DNA of 64,000 nt, taken from positions 62,001 to 126,000 of the forward strand of contig NZ_JAGFPE010000005.1 of assembly GCF_025962655.1 (NCBI RefSeq), given 5' to 3'. A program made the position numbers and the translations under genes. Shown here piece by piece: positions 59,993 through 64,000 of the stretch. Position 1 is the stretch's first letter. Every line of letters begins with the position of its first letter. Under the pieces are notes generated by a model, which worked only from the letters and a program-made list of their open reading frames with translations, had not been told where the DNA came from and ran no database searches. This DNA comes from Candidatus Symbiopectobacterium sp. NZEC151. GTDB taxonomy: Bacteria; Pseudomonadota; Gammaproteobacteria; Enterobacterales; Enterobacteriaceae.

Positions 59993-60200
59993 CCGTTCAG
60001 CGTTTTATCTTAGCTGAATCCCTTCTGGCGGTGTAAACCCGTTTCCACTTGTTTGTGCCGCGCTTCGCCCTTGTTTGCCTGTGCCATCGTCTAACGTTAT
60101 GGTTATCGGCTATATTCAAATTCTGGATAAGAAAATGACGCGTGTCGCGCTGCGATAGCAGTGCCGCGATGCCGCTCTCAGAACGAAAAGAGGCAATCCC

Positions 60201-61919
60201 ATGGAGATGTTGTCAGGCGCCGAGATGGTGGTTCGATCGTTGATCGATCAGGGCGTGAAATATGTGTTCGGGTATCCGGGCGGGGCGGTATTGGATATTT
60301 ACGATGCGCTACACACCGTGGGCGGCATTGACCATATCCTGGTGCGCCACGAGCAGGGTGCGGTGCACATGGCGGATGGTTACGCGCGCGCCACCGGCGA
60401 TGTCGGCGTGGTGCTGGTCACCTCGGGTCCCGGTGCCACCAATGCCATTACCGGTATTGCCACGGCCTACATGGACTCCATCCCGATGGTGGTGCTGTCT
60501 GGTCAGGTAGCCACCTCGCTTATCGGTTATGACGCGTTTCAGGAATGCGACATGGTCGGTATTTCTCGTCCGGTGGTGAAGCACAGCTTTCTGGTCAAAC
60601 AGGCCGAAGATGTGCCCACGGTGCTGAAGAAGGCGTTCTATCTGGCAGCAAGCGGGCGTCCTGGTCCGGTGGTGGTGGATTTGCCGAAAGACGTGATGAG
60701 CCCGGCCAACAAACTGCCGTACCTCTATCCCGACGCGGTTACCATGCGCTCCTACAACCCGACGATTCAAGGGCATAAGGGGCAGATTCGTCGTGCGCTG
60801 CAAACCTTGTTAAGCGCCCAGTCACCGATCATTTATGCGGGTGGTGGGGTTATCAATGCGGAGTGCCATGAAGAACTGCGCCAACTGGCAGAGCGTTTGA
60901 ACCTGCCGGTGACCAACTCTCTGATGGGATTGGGCGGTTTTCCCGGTACCCACCGTCAGTGTCTGGGCATGCTCGGCATGCACGGCACGTACGAAGCCAA
61001 CATGGCGATGCACAATGCCGACGTGATCTTTGCTGTCGGCGTGCGTTTTGACGATCGCACCACCAACAATCTGGCGAAGTACTGCCCGAATGCCACGGTG
61101 TTGCATATCGATATCGATCCGGCCTCCATTTCGAAAACGGTCAATGCGGATATTCCCATTGTCGGCGATGCACGCCAGGTGCTGGCGCTGATGCTGGAAC
61201 TGCTGGATCAGGGTGAGACGCAGCAGAATTTTGACGCGTTGCGCGACTGGTGGCAGCGCATTGAGCAGTGGCGTGCGCGCCAATGCCTGAAATACCCGTT
61301 AGACAGCGACAAGATCAAGCCGCAGGCGGTGATTGAAACCCTGCACCGTTTGACCGACGGCAAAGCCTATGTGGCGTCGGACGTCGGGCAGCACCAGATG
61401 TTTGCCGCGCTGTATTATCCGTTCGATCTGCCGCGCCGCTGGGTCAACTCCGGTGGCCTTGGCACCATGGGCTTCGGCCTGCCGGCGGCACTCGGTATCA
61501 AGCTGGCATTGCCGGAAGAGACGGTGATTTGCGTGACCGGTGACGGCAGTATCCAGATGAACATTCAGGAGCTGTCCACGGCATTGCAATATGATTTGCC
61601 GGTGGTGGTGATTAACCTCAATAACCGCTTCCTCGGCATGGTGAAGCAGTGGCAGGACATGATCTACTCAGGCAGGCATTCCAACTCCTACATGGAATCG
61701 CTGCCGGATTTTGTCAAACTGGCGGAAGCCTATGGGCACGTTGGTATTGCCATTACGTCGCCGCAGGAATTGGAAAGCAAGCTGAGCGAAGCGCTGGCGG
61801 TGAAAAATCGCCTGGTGTTCGTGGACATCACCATCGACAGCAGTGAGCACGTTTATCCTATGCAGGTGCGCGGTGGCGGCATGGATGAAATGTGGTTGAG
61901 CAAAACGGAGAGGACCTGA
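60201..61919 (+). CDS. ilvI: Acetolactate synthase III large subunit
   Basis: Valine-sensitive isozyme of the IlvB reaction. The 572-residue product has catalytic Glu in [20 protein letters not shown], ThDP motif [15 protein letters not shown] and [12 protein letters not shown]. The ATG at 60201 follows AGAGG. In E. coli ilvIH is activated by Lrp and relieved by leucine. It is co-transcribed with ilvH (2-base gap). Confidence 0.97.
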   Translation: MEMLSGAEMVVRSLIDQGVKYVFGYPGGAVLDIYDALHTVGGIDHILVRHEQGAVHMADGYARATGDVGVVLVTSGPGATNAITGIATAYMDSIPMVVLSGQVATSLIGYDAFQECDMVGISRPVVKHSFLVKQAEDVPTVLKKAFYLAASGRPGPVVVDLPKDVMSPANKLPYLYPDAVTMRSYNPTIQGHKGQIRRALQTLLSAQSPIIYAGGGVINAECHEELRQLAERLNLPVTNSLMGLGGFPGTHRQCLGMLGMHGTYEANMAMHNADVIFAVGVRFDDRTTNNLAKYCPNATVLHIDIDPASISKTVNADIPIVGDARQVLALMLELLDQGETQQNFDALRDWWQRIEQWRARQCLKYPLDSDKIKPQAVIETLHRLTDGKAYVASDVGQHQMFAALYYPFDLPRRWVNSGGLGTMGFGLPAALGIKLALPEETVICVTGDGSIQMNIQELSTALQYDLPVVVINLNNRFLGMVKQWQDMIYSGRHSNSYMESLPDFVKLAEAYGHVGIAITSPQELESKLSEALAVKNRLVFVDITIDSSEHVYPMQVRGGGMDEMWLSKTERT

Positions 61920-61921
61920 TT

Positions 61922-62413
61922 ATGCGCCGGATTTTATCTGTGTTATTGGAAAACGAATCTGGGGCATTGTCGCGCGTTGTCGGCCTGTTCTCCCAGCGTG
62001 GGTACAATATCGAAAGCCTGACCGTGGCACCGACCGACGATCCAACGCTATCGCGTATGACCATTCAGACGGTGGGCGATGCTAAGGTTATCGAGCAGAT
62101 CGAGAAGCAACTGCACAAGCTGGTTGACGTGCTGCGCGTGAGCGAACTGGGGCAGGGGTCGCACGTTGAGCGTGAAATCATGCTGGTGAAATTGCAGGCG
62201 ACTGGCTATGGCCGGGAAGAAGTGAAGCGCAGCACCGACATTTTTCGTGGGCAGATTGTCGATGTCACAGCCACGCTCTACACCGTGCAATTGGCGGGCA
62301 CCAGTGACAAACTGGATGCGTTCCTGAGCGCAGTGCGTGACGTGGCAGAAATTGTCGAGGTGGCGCGCTCCGGTATTGTCGGCGTGTCACGCGGCGATAA
62401 GATTATGCGCTAA
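61922..62413 (+). CDS. ilvH: Acetolactate synthase III small (regulatory) subunit
   Basis: A 163-residue ACT-domain subunit that confers valine inhibition and activates Ilv[34 protein letters not shown] opens the protein and matches E. coli IlvH; the ATG at 61922 is chosen on that basis over an in-frame GTG/ATG inside ilvI. Confidence 0.97.
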   Translation: MRRILSVLLENESGALSRVVGLFSQRGYNIESLTVAPTDDPTLSRMTIQTVGDAKVIEQIEKQLHKLVDVLRVSELGQGSHVEREIMLVKLQATGYGREEVKRSTDIFRGQIVDVTATLYTVQLAGTSDKLDAFLSAVRDVAEIVEVARSGIVGVSRGDKIMR

Positions 62414-62477
62414 ATTCTCCTGCGCTGATCTATGATAAAGAGGCTCGTCGTAGTGGCGGGCCTTTTATTTTTCTCTC

Positions 62478-62604
<127 letters not shown>

Positions 62605-62728
62605 TAACCCTGAACAACAATAAAGCGGTTGCTGATTTCCAGCTTCTGCGGTTAGATCTATACGATATCCATGCTTAAAATATGGACATCCTTATTTTTT
62701 ATTTTCCAGCTTATTTAAAGGGGCTAAC

Positions 62729-63733
62729 GTGAAACTGGATGAAATCGCGCGCCTTGCGGGCGTTTCACGCACTACCGCCAGCTACGTTATCAATGGCAAG
62801 GCCAAACAATACCGCGTCAGTGATAAAACCGTAGAAAAAGTGATGTCGGTGGTGCGTGAGCACAATTATCATCCCAATGCGGTGGCTGCTGGATTACGCG
62901 CTGGGCGTACCCGTTCTATCGGGCTGGTGATTCCGGATCTGGAAAACACCAGCTATACCAAAATTGCCAATTATCTGGAGCGTCAGGCGCGTCAGCGCGG
63001 TTATCAACTGCTGATTGCCTGCTCTGAAGATCAGCCGGATAACGAAATGCGCTGCATTGAGCATCTGCTGCAACGCCAGGTTGATGCCATTATCGTGTCG
63101 ACGGCGCTGCCTCCGGAGCATCCGTTCTATCAGCGTTGGGCCGGGGACAGCTTGCCGATTATTGCGCTGGATCGCGCGTTGGATCGCGAGCACTTCACCA
63201 GCGTCGTCGGGGCGGATTGCGAGGATGCGGAAATGCTGGCGCAGGAACTGCGCAAGATCCCGGCGGAGTCGGTGCTCTATCTCGGCGCGCTGCCGGAGCT
63301 TTCTGTCAGTTTCCTGCGCGAGCAGGGGTTTCGGATGGCGTGGGCAGAGGATCCGCGGCAGGTGAATTTTCTCTATGCCAACAGCTACGAACGCTCAGCG
63401 GCAGCAGCGGCTTTTGAAGAGTATTTGCTGCATCACCCGATGCCGCAGGCGCTGTTCACCACCTCGTTTCCGCTGTTGCAAGGGGTGATGGATGTTACCC
63501 TCAAGCAGAGCGGACGGCTGCCGAACAATTTGGCGATTGCCACCTTTGGTGACAACGAACTGCTCGATTTCCTCGAATGCCCGGTGCTTTCGGTGGCGCA
63601 GCGCCATCGTGAAGTGGCTGAACGGGTGCTGGAGTTGGTGCTGGCAAGTTTGGATGAACCGAAGAAGCCCAAGCCCGGTTTGACCCGCATTCGGCGCAGT
63701 CTCTACCGGCGTGGTTCACTCAGTCGTCGTTAG
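62729..63733 (+). CDS. cra: Catabolite repressor/activator Cra (FruR)
   Basis: LacI-family global regulator of carbon flow, released from DNA by fructose 1-phosphate. The 334-residue product equals E. coli in length and starts at a GTG as there. Helix-turn-helix [20 protein letters not shown] and hinge are at the N-terminus; [29 protein letters not shown] and [12 protein letters not shown] follow. It is normally followed by mraZ; here alaE lies downstream on the other strand. Confidence 0.98.
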   Translation: MKLDEIARLAGVSRTTASYVINGKAKQYRVSDKTVEKVMSVVREHNYHPNAVAAGLRAGRTRSIGLVIPDLENTSYTKIANYLERQARQRGYQLLIACSEDQPDNEMRCIEHLLQRQVDAIIVSTALPPEHPFYQRWAGDSLPIIALDRALDREHFTSVVGADCEDAEMLAQELRKIPAESVLYLGALPELSVSFLREQGFRMAWAEDPRQVNFLYANSYERSAAAAAFEEYLLHHPMPQALFTTSFPLLQGVMDVTLKQSGRLPNNLAIATFGDNELLDFLECPVLSVAQRHREVAERVLELVLASLDEPKKPKPGLTRIRRSLYRRGSLSRR

Positions 63734-63751
63734 TTTGGGATTATTCCTAAT

Positions 63752-63784
63752 AAAAAAGCCATCCGTTATCAGGATGGCTTTTTT
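63752..63784 (+). terminator. Bidirectional terminator between cra and alaE
   Basis: AAAAAAGCCATCC and GGATGGCTTTTTT are exact reverse complements with a 7-base loop between convergent genes. Confidence 0.93.
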
Positions 63785-63814
63785 GTTGCCTGCGTTTTAG
63801 TGGCGGCCTGAATT

Positions 63815-64000
63815 TCAGCCCGGCACCGCAACGCGAAACAGACGGCGACAGTAATCGAGAAAGTACCCGTAGGCGACACCCATCACCATGGATATCAACA
63901 CATTGCTGGTTACCGCCGCAACGATCTGCTGCGGGTTGGCACCAATAAACCACAGAATGGCAACATACACCGGCGATTGAAAGCTGACGTAGGCAAACAG
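63815..64000 (-). CDS. alaE: L-alanine exporter AlaE, C-terminal part
   Basis: The last 61 residues of the exporter on the minus strand; the start is beyond the window. [14 protein letters not shown], then [20 protein letters not shown] and [12 protein letters not shown] match E. coli AlaE ([14 protein letters not shown]...[14 protein letters not shown]). It exports alanine at the inner membrane. The stop is the complement of TCA at 63815-63817. In E. coli alaE is nowhere near cra. Confidence 0.9.
   Translation of the reverse strand: MFAYVSFQSPVYVAILWFIGANPQQIVAAVTSNVLISMVMGVAYGYFLDYCRRLFRVAVPG

Overview
The window looks like a chromosomal segment of a gamma-proteobacterium of the order Enterobacterales. 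The basis is near-residue identity of many products to their Escherichia coli counterparts and a gene order that follows E. coli minutes 0 to 2: ispH, dapB, carAB, folA, apaH-apaG-rsmA-pdxA-surA-lptD, djlA, rluA, rapA, polB, yabI, thiBPQ, sgrR/sgrS, leuABCD, ilvIH, cra. The sucrose operon, the 127-bp TATACCC...GGGTATA intergenic repeat and the accessory gene set suggest a relative of Pectobacterium/Dickeya/Brenneria/Sodalis rather than Escherichia. The genus cannot be fixed from this sequence alone.

Layout. 1-6.2 kb: end of ispH, dapB, and carAB with a UUG start and tandem ARG boxes. 6.2-9.4 kb: an A+T-rich insertion coding for a ~987-residue protein that ends in a minimal OspG/NleH-type kinase fold. 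9.4-26.3 kb: a LysE/RhtB exporter, yjjPB, folA, the lptD-to-apaH envelope/housekeeping operon, djlA, rluA, rapA and SOS-type polB. 26.3-39.9 kb (where E. coli has araBAD): a GGDEF diguanylate cyclase, the sucrose regulon scrKYABR with its CRP and ScrR sites, and a five-gene branched-chain amino-acid-type ABC importer. 40-49.3 kb: yabI, a YebY-like periplasmic protein, ilvBN with its Val-rich leader ivbL, the thiamine importer thiBPQ behind a TPP riboswitch, and sgrR divergent from the small RNA SgrS, which encodes SgrT. 49.3-52.7 kb (where E. coli has setA): a decayed tyrosine-integrase tail, a PipB/PipB2-like pentapeptide effector, and a divergent oxidoreductase/LysR pair. 52.7-64 kb: leuLABCD, a long-chain acyl-CoA ligase in the leuO position, palindromic repeats, ilvIH, cra and the end of alaE.

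How the genes fit together. Three branched-chain amino-acid operons (ilvBN, leuABCD, ilvIH) and an importer of the same class lie within 28 kb. Two of them keep classical leader-peptide attenuators. Sucrose uptake by ScrA relies on a glucose-type EIIA that it does not carry itself and delivers phosphosugar to the cell; the phosphosugar-stress module SgrR/SgrS/SgrT lies 14 kb away. The most unusual content is the pair of candidate type III secretion effectors, one kinase-like and one PipB-like. Each sits in a recognisable insertion between housekeeping genes, and the second is next to an integrase relic.
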